From an uncultured Actinomyces sp. (GTDB lineage Bacteria > Actinomycetota > Actinomycetes > Actinomycetales > Actinomycetaceae), in assembly GCA_900541895.1 (NCBI GenBank), contig UWSI01000003.1, forward strand, positions 62,001-126,000: a stretch of DNA of 64,000 bases, given 5' to 3'. The translations under genes and the position numbers were made by a program. The notes under the pieces were generated by a model, which worked only from the letters and a program-made list of their open reading frames with translations, was not told where the DNA came from and did no database searches. Shown in pieces: positions 31,850 through 40,648 of this stretch. Position 1 is the first letter of the stretch; the number at the start of each line of letters is the position of its first letter.

Positions 31850-33562
31850 CTACTGACGTTCCGAACGCGAGAGATTTTCGCGAATGGCCCGGCCGATCCT
31901 TTCATGGGTATCATCCTGAATCCACCGTGAATCCAAGCCAAAGTGCGATCCCGCGTTTTTCTCATCCTCACGAAGCCCTAAAATCGCTTCCCACAGCGGA
32001 ATGAGTTCTTCGTGATAGGTGTGCCCATGACCACCCGGAGCCGTACCCGCAACCGGCATATCGACGAGGACCTGAATATAGGTCGCACCTCGCGTGTATT
32101 GCATATGGGGACTGACATCCCCATCAACCTTTTCTGAAATCCAGTCGGGCTTGTGCCACACTAACTCCGAATTCCACCAAACCACCGGATCCGAGGGGTG
32201 CTGAGCATAGACAACCCTGGGATAGTTCCAATCGCCGAGTTCACGGCCGTAAACATCTGCCCAAAGATTCTCTGGAACATTAACGAAACGAACGTGGCGG
32301 CCATTTGCAACAACGGGGGCAACCTCGGGACTGCCTCGGTGACGAATGGCAGTCAGTTCCGCGTGCATCGGCGTGAACGCAGGAGTCCCCACCCAGAGCG
32401 CACCGTCAGTCCGACTTAAAACATCGATGATTCCCGAGAAGACATGTTGCGAGGCGTAGGCACCTAAAGATTCTCCGCAGACGAAAAGCGCTGGCCTACG
32501 GTCTTCTGGAAGCTCATCCACCGCGCGACGAATCGTTTCAAAGAGAATGACCGCTGCTTCTTCAGAAACATCCAGATCCGTCAGGAAGTTAATCGAGGAA
32601 GGAACGAAGGAGTACTGCATCGAGGCTGTCGCACAATTCCCACAAGTCAAGTACTCCAGGGGTTGAACCTGCCATTCATCAACCCATCCAGATCCCGTCG
32701 AAGTGGCAATCAAAATGACAGCGCGATCAAAAGCACCCGTCCGATGCAATTCTTCAACAACAAGATCAGCGGCACTTTGCAGGCTCTGTCCTTCTTCGGG
32801 CATCCCTGCATACACGCGAATAGGCTCCATAGCCGAGCAACCCGTAACGGCCTCGATATCGGCGCGGCTAGGACCTCGACCAAGAAAAACGCGGCCCTGC
32901 CCGCCCACGGCACGCCAGGAGGAATGCGACTGCGACGAACCCGAACGCTCAGGCACCTGGGGCTGGATAATCCCCTTTGCCGTACGGTTATTCATCTGTC
33001 GTGCATGACGGGTGAAGAAATTAATACCCAGCTTCAGAAGAACCTGCGAGGTCAAGGCATACACAATGACGACAAGAATGAGCAGGGAAATAGCCAGCGC
33101 GAAGACCATGTGCATCCACCGGCTCAAGATGAAAACAATTGCCCGGCCAATCCACTGTAAGCCCCACGCAATACCGAGCAAAGCCAGCATCAGAATGAAG
33201 GCTAAGAAAGTTCCCAAGAGGTATTCCCCTAAGGTCTCACCACGCATTCCGACCAGATGATTGGCATGCTTGCGCTCGCGATAGGACTGGAGCAACCAGC
33301 GGAGGAACCACAAGAAGAACCCCAGCAGTAGCACAGCCCTAAAAGCAATCGATACCGATTGTGGAGCGGTAATCTCAACACCAAGCCTGGGCACAACCAA
33401 GGCATAGAAACGCTGGATCGTCAGTCCAACGATGTAGCCAACAGCCGAGAGAACACCGGAGGCAACCGCGTGCCACTGCCACGATCGAGCAAGAAGAGAA
33501 GGCGAAACGGATACTCCGTACATCACCAGTGCGCCGACGACGCCAATGAGTGAAATATCCAT
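31850..33562 (-). CDS. Membrane-anchored alpha/beta-hydrolase (Abhydrolase_9 family)
   Basis: A 570-aa protein. Four or five transmembrane helices occupy residues about 5-185, followed by a linker and the hydrolase domain. The nucleophile elbow is FVCGESLGAYASQ. A later HPSDPVVWW probably holds the acid, and GGHGHTYHEE the catalytic His. This two-part layout matches the actinobacterial PF15420/PF10081 family, whose substrate is unknown; a lipid or cell-envelope ester is plausible. ATG 33562 has a strong AGGAGGTGTT. It may be the last gene of the thiamine-importer transcription unit, being only 21 bases after the methyltransferase. It converges on the GH20 gene with six bases between stops. 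Confidence 0.85.
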   Translation of the reverse strand: MDISLIGVVGALVMYGVSVSPSLLARSWQWHAVASGVLSAVGYIVGLTIQRFYALVVPRLGVEITAPQSVSIAFRAVLLLGFFLWFLRWLLQSYRERKHANHLVGMRGETLGEYLLGTFLAFILMLALLGIAWGLQWIGRAIVFILSRWMHMVFALAISLLILVVIVYALTSQVLLKLGINFFTRHARQMNNRTAKGIIQPQVPERSGSSQSHSSWRAVGGQGRVFLGRGPSRADIEAVTGCSAMEPIRVYAGMPEEGQSLQSAADLVVEELHRTGAFDRAVILIATSTGSGWVDEWQVQPLEYLTCGNCATASMQYSFVPSSINFLTDLDVSEEAAVILFETIRRAVDELPEDRRPALFVCGESLGAYASQHVFSGIIDVLSRTDGALWVGTPAFTPMHAELTAIRHRGSPEVAPVVANGRHVRFVNVPENLWADVYGRELGDWNYPRVVYAQHPSDPVVWWNSELVWHKPDWISEKVDGDVSPHMQYTRGATYIQVLVDMPVAGTAPGGHGHTYHEELIPLWEAILGLREDEKNAGSHFGLDSRWIQDDTHERIGRAIRENLSRSERQ

Positions 33563-33583
33563 AACACCTCCTGTGAATATGTC

Positions 33584-34318
33584 TCATTCTGCCCGATCTG
33601 CAACCCAGACGAGCGTGAAATAGGGCAGTTTCACAGTGGAGTGGGGCTCAAAGCCCAGATGCTCATACAGGTACCAGCGCAGATTCTCTTGCATTTTTTC
33701 GCGTCCCGCAGCTGTGGAGCGCAAGTAGGACGAGCGCGTCGTCCCCAGCTCCATAATGGCTTCGGGGGTCATGGAATCATTCCAATCGAAACGATTCAAT
33801 ACCGGTTGGGACCAGTGCCCACCCACGGTCGGAGGACGGTCGGGACGGTGAACATCACCCGAACGCATAATTCTCGTGAGCCTGTGAACCCATGGGATTG
33901 TCACATCCAGTTGATTCCACACAATCATCAACTGCCCGCCGGGACGCACAATTCTGTGCATTTCCTGCCCCGCTGCCTGTGGATCCACCCAATGCCACGA
34001 TTGTGCGAATACGGCGCGGTCAACACTCGCATCCGGCAGCTCAGTTGCTTCAGCGCAGGCATCAACGACCTGCACATTCTGATCGTGTCCCAGGAGCGTC
34101 ACCAGTTGTTCGCGCATCGCCTGAGCTGGCTCAACTGCGATCACCTTCGCCCCGCGCTCAAGAAGCTCCGCGGTCAGTTTTCCCGTCCCCGCACCGACAT
34201 CCGCAATGGTGACTTCCGAGGCCTTCTCCCCCGCAAGAATCGTATCGATCGCCTGACGCGGGTAGCTTGGACGAACAGAACCATAGGAATCTGTCGCGTG
34301 TTGAAAGGGATTGGTCAC
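33584..34318 (-). CDS. Class I SAM-dependent methyltransferase
   Basis: A 244-aa soluble protein. Motif I is IADVGAGTGKLTAELL, motif II KVIAVEPAQAMREQL, and DASVDRAVFAQSWHWVDPQAAGQEMHRIVRPGGQLMIVWN covers motifs III-IV. This is the UbiE/Methyltransf_11 type common in Actinobacteria. FQHATDSYGSVRPSYP at the start is typical of that group, whose members methylate small molecules. The substrate is unknown. Start GTG 34318 lies only 10 bases after the ATPase stop, with a weak ribosome site, so it is probably coupled to the thiamine transporter genes; no functional link is evident. Confidence 0.88.
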   Translation of the reverse strand: MTNPFQHATDSYGSVRPSYPRQAIDTILAGEKASEVTIADVGAGTGKLTAELLERGAKVIAVEPAQAMREQLVTLLGHDQNVQVVDACAEATELPDASVDRAVFAQSWHWVDPQAAGQEMHRIVRPGGQLMIVWNQLDVTIPWVHRLTRIMRSGDVHRPDRPPTVGGHWSQPVLNRFDWNDSMTPEAIMELGTTRSSYLRSTAAGREKMQENLRWYLYEHLGFEPHSTVKLPYFTLVWVADRAE

Positions 34319-34327
34319 GAGTGAAGC

Positions 34328-35257
34328 CTAGTGGATTGTCCCCCGAGATGCCCGGACCTGAACCCTCTGGCCAACAGAAGGGATCGGATTGTCGAAAGGA
34401 ACTCGCATCAACTTTGGTTCTGCACTAGAAGAAGATTCCAACTGAACGGGAATCACAGAGAATCCCCGTCCGCGGCTCAGCACAGTACCGCACACAACCG
34501 CCCAGAGCTCACCTTCTTTGCCAGCAAGCTCCAGTTCTTCCTTCTCGACTCCCAAAAAGCGCGCCACTTCCATGTCTCCCGGGTCCTCCCACATGGCCTC
34601 GGGACTATCAAGGCGACGAAGACGCCCGGCGATCATCACGCCAATCTGATCGGCAACGGTAAAAGCCTCATCCTGGTCATGGGTGACGTAGATGCTCGTG
34701 ATTCCTTCGCCTGTGATGATTTCACGCAATTCGATCGACAAACTTTCACGCATCGAACGATCTAGCGCGGAAAGCGGTTCATCCAAGAGAAGGAGACGAG
34801 GTCGTGGGGCCAGAGCGCGGGCCAAGGCCACTCGCTGCGCTTGGCCTCCCGACAGGGAATCGATACTCCGCGGGCCAAAACCTTCCAAACCGACAATCTC
34901 TAAAACCTCTGCAACACGCGCAGAGCGTTCGGAGGCGGGAAGAGCGCGCAGGCCGTAGGCGACATTTCCTTCAACACTGCGATGCGGAAAGAGCTGTCCG
35001 TCCTGGAACATCAAGCCAAAACCACGCCTATACGTAGGAGTGCGAAGAATTGACTGTCCAGCCCATTGAATATCGCCCTGCTGAGGACGTTCAAGGCCCG
35101 CGATTGCGCGCAACAACGTCGACTTTCCACATCCACTTGGGCCGAGAAGCGCAGTGATTTGGCCGGACTGAAGAGAGAAAGAGACACCATTTACCGCACG
35201 GAAAGAACCGTAATCAACGCTCACATCAATGCACTCTAAAGCCGTCGAATCGGTCAT
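34328..35257 (-). CDS. Thiamine ABC transporter ATPase (ThiQ-like)
   Basis: A 309-aa ATPase. Walker A is LLGPSGCGKSTLLRAIAG, the Q-loop GLMFQDGQLFPHRSV, the signature SLSGGQAQRVALARALA, Walker B LLLLDEPLSALD, and the switch His is in YVTHDQDEA. A C-terminal TOBE-like part follows residue 240. Its ATG overlaps the permease stop (ATGA). It is the last transport gene of a binding protein-permease-ATPase operon under a TPP riboswitch, so import of thiamine or a phosphorylated form is the likely role. An open frame continues upstream to 35338 but lies inside the permease gene. Confidence 0.92.
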   Translation of the reverse strand: MTDSTALECIDVSVDYGSFRAVNGVSFSLQSGQITALLGPSGCGKSTLLRAIAGLERPQQGDIQWAGQSILRTPTYRRGFGLMFQDGQLFPHRSVEGNVAYGLRALPASERSARVAEVLEIVGLEGFGPRSIDSLSGGQAQRVALARALAPRPRLLLLDEPLSALDRSMRESLSIELREIITGEGITSIYVTHDQDEAFTVADQIGVMIAGRLRRLDSPEAMWEDPGDMEVARFLGVEKEELELAGKEGELWAVVCGTVLSRGRGFSVIPVQLESSSSAEPKLMRVPFDNPIPSVGQRVQVRASRGTIH

Positions 35258-36921
35258 AGTCTGTCTCCAATCTCCGCTGGACGCAGCCATTCCATACAGG
35301 TAATCAGCAGTGCACATACCGCTGCAAGAAGGACACAAGAAGCCATCGCCACACCCTGATCTAAGGCGTCAGGGCGTGAAATCAAACGATAGATGACCAC
35401 GGGAAGCGTGACTGCATCCCCCTTGGCAAGGAAAGAGGTCGCACCAAATTCCCCCAATGACGTCGCAATCGCAAAACCCGCAGCTATACCCACGGAGCGC
35501 GCAAGGACCGGTCCATCGATTGTTACTAAAACTCGAGAATCGCTGGCCCCCAAACTTGCCGCAGCCTCGCGGAGCCGGGGGTTAATTGCTCTCAACGAGG
35601 GCGCGATCAGGCGAACGACCAGAGGAAGAGCAACGACGGCCTGCGCACAGGGCACCAGGATCCAGGAACTGCGCAGATCTAGAGGCGGACGGTTCATGGT
35701 GATGAGGAATCCAAAACCAACCGTCACAGCAGAAACACCCAAAGGAAGCATGAAGACGCTTTCCACCACAGCTAATGCACTTTGTCCCACTCGTGAACGG
35801 GGATGACGCGTCACAAGAAGAACCACGCAAACGCCCACGCCTAAAGCAATTACCATTGCGGCAAGGGCGACAAGAAGCGAATGCCCCAAAGCCTGCAGGG
35901 GTGAGACACGAAGAGCGGGAGTGAAGGAAGAATCTGCCAACTTCGCGTAGTGCTCAAAGGTTAAACGGCCTCGTCGGTGAAGGGAACGCCACACCAGTGC
36001 GGCCAGGGGCAGAAGGACAAGCACACAAATAACAAAACCGCTGAAAACCAGTGCCCACAGATCTCCCGCGCTCACGGGCCTCTGCGCCCGAGGCGCACCC
36101 AAAGTTGCCGCGTTCTTCCCACGTCTGCGCGCGGCCTCGGCGATGATCAAGGACAGTGCAATGACGACTAACTGAACAATGGACAGCACCGAGGCGCTGC
36201 GAAGATCTAAGAACTGGGTGGTGAGCATGTAGATCTCGGACTCGACGGTCGTGAGCTTCGAACCACCCAAAATCAACACAATCCCGAAGGAAGTGGCGCA
36301 ATACAGGAAGACTAACGAGGCCGCAGAGGCAATCGCGGGAAGGAGTGCCGGAAGGGTGACACTCAGGAAAACTCGGCGTGGTGGAGCACCCAGACATGAG
36401 GCGACCTGAGCGGGACGCTCATCTAATTGGGACCAAAAACTGCCAACATTGCGTACAACCAGCGAGTAATTGAAAAACACCATCGCTGCGACAACCGCGG
36501 TCATCGTGCCATCCAGCCCCAAGAAGCCTAGCCACCCCTGAGGCGCAAGAAGAGAGCGAAAAGCAACACCCACAACGACTGTGGGCAGAACAAAGGGCAC
36601 CGAAATGACTGCGCGAAGGAATCGACGTCCGGGGAAACGACAGCAGTACAGGGCGTAGGCACCCGGAATCCCCAAAATCAATGAAAAGATCGTACCCAGA
36701 AGGGCCATCCACAGGGTGCGGCCAATGACCTTCCAAGTTCGAGAAGCCCCCAAAAGCTCACCTAAGCCCGAAAGGTCAATCCCACCTCCCTTAGCACTAA
36801 ATCCCTGAGCGATGAGAGTCGCCGCTGGCCAGGCAAAAAACAGCGTAAGAAACGCCAGGGGGACGCCGAGGGCAATTGCCCCGGCGCCCACCCTAAGCAC
36901 ACGCTGCCGAAAATCTGTCAC
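35254..36921 (-). CDS. Thiamine ABC transporter permease (ThiP-like, fused two-domain)
   Basis: A 555-aa protein with about twelve helices and two permease halves, the ThiP/FbpB layout. The first half has the EAA-like RPAQVASCLGAPPRRVFLSVTLPALLPAI. The second has NPRLREAAASLGASDSRVLVTIDGPVLARSV. GTG 36921 is chosen since it forms a GTGA overlap with the binding-protein stop; an ATG 33 bases earlier would overlap that gene more. Iron importers share this architecture, but the upstream TPP riboswitch and the binding protein favour thiamine. Confidence 0.9.
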   Translation of the reverse strand: MTDFRQRVLRVGAGAIALGVPLAFLTLFFAWPAATLIAQGFSAKGGGIDLSGLGELLGASRTWKVIGRTLWMALLGTIFSLILGIPGAYALYCCRFPGRRFLRAVISVPFVLPTVVVGVAFRSLLAPQGWLGFLGLDGTMTAVVAAMVFFNYSLVVRNVGSFWSQLDERPAQVASCLGAPPRRVFLSVTLPALLPAIASAASLVFLYCATSFGIVLILGGSKLTTVESEIYMLTTQFLDLRSASVLSIVQLVVIALSLIIAEAARRRGKNAATLGAPRAQRPVSAGDLWALVFSGFVICVLVLLPLAALVWRSLHRRGRLTFEHYAKLADSSFTPALRVSPLQALGHSLLVALAAMVIALGVGVCVVLLVTRHPRSRVGQSALAVVESVFMLPLGVSAVTVGFGFLITMNRPPLDLRSSWILVPCAQAVVALPLVVRLIAPSLRAINPRLREAAASLGASDSRVLVTIDGPVLARSVGIAAGFAIATSLGEFGATSFLAKGDAVTLPVVIYRLISRPDALDQGVAMASCVLLAAVCALLITCMEWLRPAEIGDRL

Positions 36922-38003
36922 CCAAGGACCGTTTCTTGCCAGGACTTGAGCCAAGCAGTCGAGTTCTTCTCAATGTCCTGAGGATCAACACGCAGGGGCT
37001 TATCGGTCAGAGGGCCAAACTTTTGCAGAGCCTCGGGTGCCTGTCCCTTGTAGGGGTACATGTAGGTTGCCTTCGAAATTGCGCTCTGGACTTCGTCAGA
37101 GAGCAGGAATTCGATGAACTTCTTTGCTCCTTCGGGGTTCTTCGCTCCCTTGAGGACACCGGCGTATTCAACCTGACGGAAGCAGGTATCGGTGATGACA
37201 CCGGTCGAGCTTTCGGTTCCTGCATCATTGACCGCATAGGCAGGAGAGGAACCGTAGGACACCATCATGGGGTAGCTGCCCTTGCCTTCACCAGCGCTGT
37301 AGTCAACGTTGAATGCCTGCGACCAGCCCTCGGTGATCTTCACGCCGTTGTCCTTGAGTGACTTCCAGTACTGGGCGTACCCATCGGGACCAAACTTTGC
37401 GATCGTTGCCAGCATGAATGCCATTCCCGGAGTTGATGATGCCGGGTTCATGGCGACAAGCATGTCCTTGTATTGAGGCTTCGCCAGGTCTTCGAAGCTT
37501 GTCGGCACAGCAAGCTGGTGGTCGGCGAACCACTTCTTGTCGTAGTTCACGCAGACATCGCCACGATCGATGGGAACCAGACCGGGTTCGCCCTGGAAAT
37601 TGTCATCTGCGTTGGGCGAGGTGATATGTGCATCCTCGATGATTCCCTGACCGCCAATACGGGTTGAAACCGTATTATCTAGGCCAAAAACTGCGTCTCC
37701 CAGGGGTGAATCCTTAGTAAGAACCAGCTGATTGGCCAGCTCCCCGCCGTTACCGATCGCTTGGATTTTCGCAGTAATTCCGGTCTTCTCATGGAACTTG
37801 TCCAGAAGGTCCTGGGGGAAGTCGAATGAATCGTAGGCAAGAATAGTGATACTTTGATCACCCTGTGCCGAGGCCGTGCCAGCCTGCGTTGCGGCACCAT
37901 CCTTAGCGCTTCCCGCGCAAGCTGCAAGAGAGCTTGCTGCAACCAAAAATGTCGCAGTTGATGCGATCAAACGGACGCGACGATGCGCCGAAAAAGTAGA
38001 CAT
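36918..38003 (-). CDS. Thiamine ABC transporter substrate-binding lipoprotein (TbpA/ThiB-like)
   Basis: A 361-aa exported protein. The signal has lipobox LAAC (LVAASSLAACAG). The mature part reads SITILAYDSFDFPQDLLDKFHEKTGITAKIQAIGNGGELANQL, with DAVFGLDNT, VPIDRGDVCVNYDKKWF, NPASSTPGMAFMLATI and YGSSPAYAV, the pattern of the thiamine-binding TbpA family. GGAGGAAGAAA precedes ATG 38003. The TPP riboswitch lies 63 bases upstream, so expression rises when thiamine pyrophosphate is scarce. First of three overlapping transport genes. Confidence 0.93.
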   Translation of the reverse strand: MSTFSAHRRVRLIASTATFLVAASSLAACAGSAKDGAATQAGTASAQGDQSITILAYDSFDFPQDLLDKFHEKTGITAKIQAIGNGGELANQLVLTKDSPLGDAVFGLDNTVSTRIGGQGIIEDAHITSPNADDNFQGEPGLVPIDRGDVCVNYDKKWFADHQLAVPTSFEDLAKPQYKDMLVAMNPASSTPGMAFMLATIAKFGPDGYAQYWKSLKDNGVKITEGWSQAFNVDYSAGEGKGSYPMMVSYGSSPAYAVNDAGTESSTGVITDTCFRQVEYAGVLKGAKNPEGAKKFIEFLLSDEVQSAISKATYMYPYKGQAPEALQKFGPLTDKPLRVDPQDIEKNSTAWLKSWQETVLG

Positions 38004-38065
38004 TTTCTTCCTCCGCTAATGGTGGGAGGGCTGGACCGCCTCGGGGGAGGCAGTCTGGAGATTGC

Positions 38066-38145
38066 GACTTCCTACGCCGGCATAATCCGGATCAGGTGTA
38101 AGGGTCTGCATTCGCACTCTCAGCCCACGGTGGGCTCCCCTGTCT
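38066..38145 (-). ncRNA. TPP riboswitch (THI element)
   Basis: On the minus strand the conserved cores are GGGAGCCC, GGCTGAGAGTGC, GACCCTTACACCTGATC and CGGATTATGCCGGCGTAGGAAG. These cover the pyrimidine-sensing and pyrophosphate-sensing arms in the usual order. Downstream, a 9-bp stem with a CCCC loop (38034-38056 region) has no U-run, so control is probably at translation initiation rather than by termination. Confidence 0.95.
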
Positions 38146-38165
38146 TACTCGCCAAGCATAGCGCA

Positions 38166-39593
38166 TCAAGCAGAGAGGGATGTACGGCCTCGGCGAACCA
38201 GAGAACGGTGGCGACGAATTACGCCGACGACAGTGATGCCAACCATCCACGCAGCCGACATCAGTAGCCCCTGCAGACTTTCCATATCCAAGGACAGCAC
38301 GACGACCACCACAGCAATGAAGGCGATAAACAGCCAGGCGGAGAAGACACCGCCAGGAAGCGGGAAGGTCGAGCTGCGGTGTTTGTTCGGGTACTTCCGC
38401 ACGTAGAACAGGTAGGCGATAACAATCAAAACCCACACGACCATGAAGAGTGTGGCCGACATTGAAGTCACCACAGTGAAAACGCTCAGGATTGAATCGC
38501 CAAAAGCCAGAAGAACAGCGGCGGAAAGCAAGAACACACACGAAAGGAAGAGCGCGTTCTGGGGGACGTGGCGCTTTGACAGACGACCAAAGAAGGGGGC
38601 CGCATCACCCTGAAGTGAGAGGGAGAAGAGCATCCTCGAGGTCGAGTAGATCCCCGAGTTGGCCGACGAGGCCGCAGAAGTGAGCACGACCAAGTTGACC
38701 AGTGAAGCCGCCGCTCCCAGCCCCGTCATTGAGAACATCGTGACGAAAGGCGACTGGGCCTTATCAATCTGATCCCAGGGCGTCACCATCATGATGACCG
38801 CAAGAGAGCAAATGTAGAACAGAACAACGCGAACGGGAATCGAGTTGATTGCCTTGGGAAGAGTTTGCGTGGGGTTCGCGGTCTCGGCAACGGTCGTTCC
38901 AACAAGCTCGATACCAACGAAAGCAAAAACTGCGATCTGGAAGCCACCCAGAAATCCGCTCAGTCCCGTTGGGAATAGGCCTCCGTGACTCCACAGGTTC
39001 GAAACCGCCGCGGCTGTACCGTTGCTGTCACGCATACCAATGGCAATCATCACGACACCGACAACAATCAGAGCAATGATTGCAACGATCTTAATCATCG
39101 CAAACCAGAATTCGGTCTCTCCGAAAGCCTTAACGGTCATCGCATTGAGAGTGAAGAGAAGGAGCGCCGTAGCAAGAACGGGAATCCACGCGGACAGGTT
39201 CGGAAACCAAAAACGCACGTAACCGGTGATGGCAACGACGTCAGCAATACCTGTAACCACCCAACACAGCCAGTAGGTCCATCCCATGACAAACCCCAGG
39301 GTTGGGCCGAGGAAGTGCCGAATGATATCGGCAAAAGTACCGTATCTCTTATCCGAAAGGAGGATCTCACCCATCGCACGCATGAACAGAAAGAGCGCGC
39401 TGCCAATAATCAGATAGACCAAAAGGATCGAGGGACCAGCCGTTGCAATGGTCTTTCCGGAGCCCATGAAGAGGCCGGTACCGATTGCGCCGCCAATAGC
39501 GATGAGCTGGATATGGCGGTTCGTTAGATTGCGCTGAAGCTCGCGACCCGAGGCGTCGCCGAAGCTCTGCTCATCGTCTTCGCTGGTGCTCAT
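38166..39593 (-). CDS. cycA: D-serine/D-alanine/glycine permease (CycA-like)
   Basis: A 475-aa APC-superfamily permease with twelve helices. The start NLTNRHIQLIAIGGAIGTGL, then FMGSGKTIATAGPS, GWTYWLCWVVTGIADVVAITGY, FGETEFWFAMIKIVAIIALI, FVGIELVGTTVAET and LTSAASSANSGIYSTSRML, follow E. coli CycA nearly word for word. CycA takes up D-alanine, D-serine, glycine and the antibiotic D-cycloserine by proton symport. ATG 39593 is preceded by GGATCACA; the open frame goes on to 39704 without support. It is transcribed away from the thiamine operon's riboswitch, whose 5' end lies 20 bases after its stop, and no terminator is evident between them. Confidence 0.9.
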   Translation of the reverse strand: MSTSEDDEQSFGDASGRELQRNLTNRHIQLIAIGGAIGTGLFMGSGKTIATAGPSILLVYLIIGSALFLFMRAMGEILLSDKRYGTFADIIRHFLGPTLGFVMGWTYWLCWVVTGIADVVAITGYVRFWFPNLSAWIPVLATALLLFTLNAMTVKAFGETEFWFAMIKIVAIIALIVVGVVMIAIGMRDSNGTAAAVSNLWSHGGLFPTGLSGFLGGFQIAVFAFVGIELVGTTVAETANPTQTLPKAINSIPVRVVLFYICSLAVIMMVTPWDQIDKAQSPFVTMFSMTGLGAAASLVNLVVLTSAASSANSGIYSTSRMLFSLSLQGDAAPFFGRLSKRHVPQNALFLSCVFLLSAAVLLAFGDSILSVFTVVTSMSATLFMVVWVLIVIAYLFYVRKYPNKHRSSTFPLPGGVFSAWLFIAFIAVVVVVLSLDMESLQGLLMSAAWMVGITVVGVIRRHRSLVRRGRTSLSA

Positions 39594-39657
39594 TGTGATC
39601 CGTTCTCTCAGTTGAGCTTTCCACGCTAGCATGCCCCATCGGGATAGATGGGAGAAA

Positions 39658-40062
39658 ATGGCTTGTATGAGTGAAGTGATGATTTCCGTCGCCAATGTTT
39701 CCACCGAGCGCGCACGTCGATATGGGCATCAGCTTGCCTCACATATGGGACGGAAAATCGACGCACAGTGGGATGATGAATCAGCTCGCGGAACGCTGAT
39801 CTTCACTCGTGAGGGGATGCCCGGCGGCGAGTGCGCAATCTCGTGTACAGACCAGCACTTGCGTCTTGAGCTGAAGACTTCACCCGAGGCCGCGGAACAC
39901 CTTGAGTTTGTCGTCGGGATTCACCTGGCTCGCTTTGGGTATCGCGACGGGCTTGAGGTTGCGTGGATGAGGAAGAATCCTAGCGATGGTGTGGAAACTC
40001 CCGGAACCACGCAGGGCCCCTTAACAGCAGAGGATATCGAGTGTCACCGACGCTCTAAGTAA
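39658..40062 (+). CDS. DUF2218 protein
   Basis: A 134-aa protein of the DUF2218 family, found beside siderophore-interacting or uptake genes in many bacteria and of unknown biochemical role. Recognisable are SVANVSTERARRYGHQLASHMGRK, GTLIFTREGMPGGECAI, LRLELKTSPEAAEHLEFVVGIHLARFGYRDGLEVAWMR. Start: ATG 39658 (GGGAG four bases away) or ATG 39667. It is divergent from cycA and its last 19 bases overlap the convergent SRPBCC gene. No iron-transport gene is next to it here. Confidence 0.8.
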   Translation: MACMSEVMISVANVSTERARRYGHQLASHMGRKIDAQWDDESARGTLIFTREGMPGGECAISCTDQHLRLELKTSPEAAEHLEFVVGIHLARFGYRDGLEVAWMRKNPSDGVETPGTTQGPLTAEDIECHRRSK

Positions 40063-40523
40063 TCCTTCGCGCTATCAACGGCCTGATCCCACAAACCGGC
40101 TTCGTCTTCCCAAAGCTGGTAGGCCTCGTCCTCATCATCGCTGAGGGCAGCAATTCCCGATTCCTCAACGTGAAGTGCGATCTTGCCTTTTTCTTCTGAG
40201 AGTGAGACCTCGACAGTCGTCAGTGTTTCTTCGGGGAATTCATCACTGGCCACGGGGTACCAGCGGAAGCGCACAACGTCCATGGGATCTTCGTCGAGTT
40301 TTTCGACAAGCCATGTTCCCGCTTCCGGATCGGTCACGTGGTACAGCCCGTCATCACCGTGCTCAACATCATGGTCACCCAGCGGTCCATCATTGATCCA
40401 CCAGCCGGGCTCAGAGACCAAGGCCCAGGCATTCTCGATGGTGGTGTCAATAAGCACGTCGGCTTCAACACTATCCGTGTTCTGACCGGGGGTTTCTGTT
40501 TCGTCATCACCGAAGAAGTCCAT
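40044..40523 (-). CDS. SRPBCC / AHSA1-like domain protein
   Basis: A 159-aa very acidic protein. VEADVLIDTTIENAWALVSEPGWWIND is the typical first strand and helix of the AHSA1 branch of the SRPBCC fold. WLVEKLDEDPMDVVRFRWYP and LTTVEVSLSEEKGKIALHVEESGI form the remaining strands, and a C-terminal helix follows (DQAVDSAKDYLERR). Such proteins bind hydrophobic ligands or partner proteins; a specific ligand cannot be named. It is monocistronic and convergent with the DUF2218 gene. Confidence 0.8.
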   Translation of the reverse strand: MDFFGDDETETPGQNTDSVEADVLIDTTIENAWALVSEPGWWINDGPLGDHDVEHGDDGLYHVTDPEAGTWLVEKLDEDPMDVVRFRWYPVASDEFPEETLTTVEVSLSEEKGKIALHVEESGIAALSDDEDEAYQLWEDEAGLWDQAVDSAKDYLERR

Positions 40524-40648
40524 AGCTCAACGTTAGCGAGCCCAGACCCAGCTGCCAAGGCCAGTGGGGAAATTGACGACAGGGTAAGCCTCTACGGGCC
40601 TAGCCGGTCCCAGTCATTTCCAGGCGTATCTTTGAAGAATCAGTGCTT

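Noticed and set aside
35254..38003. Iron(III) importer (FbpABC-like)
   Set aside because: The fused permease fits both, but the TPP riboswitch and the TbpA-like binding protein indicate thiamine.
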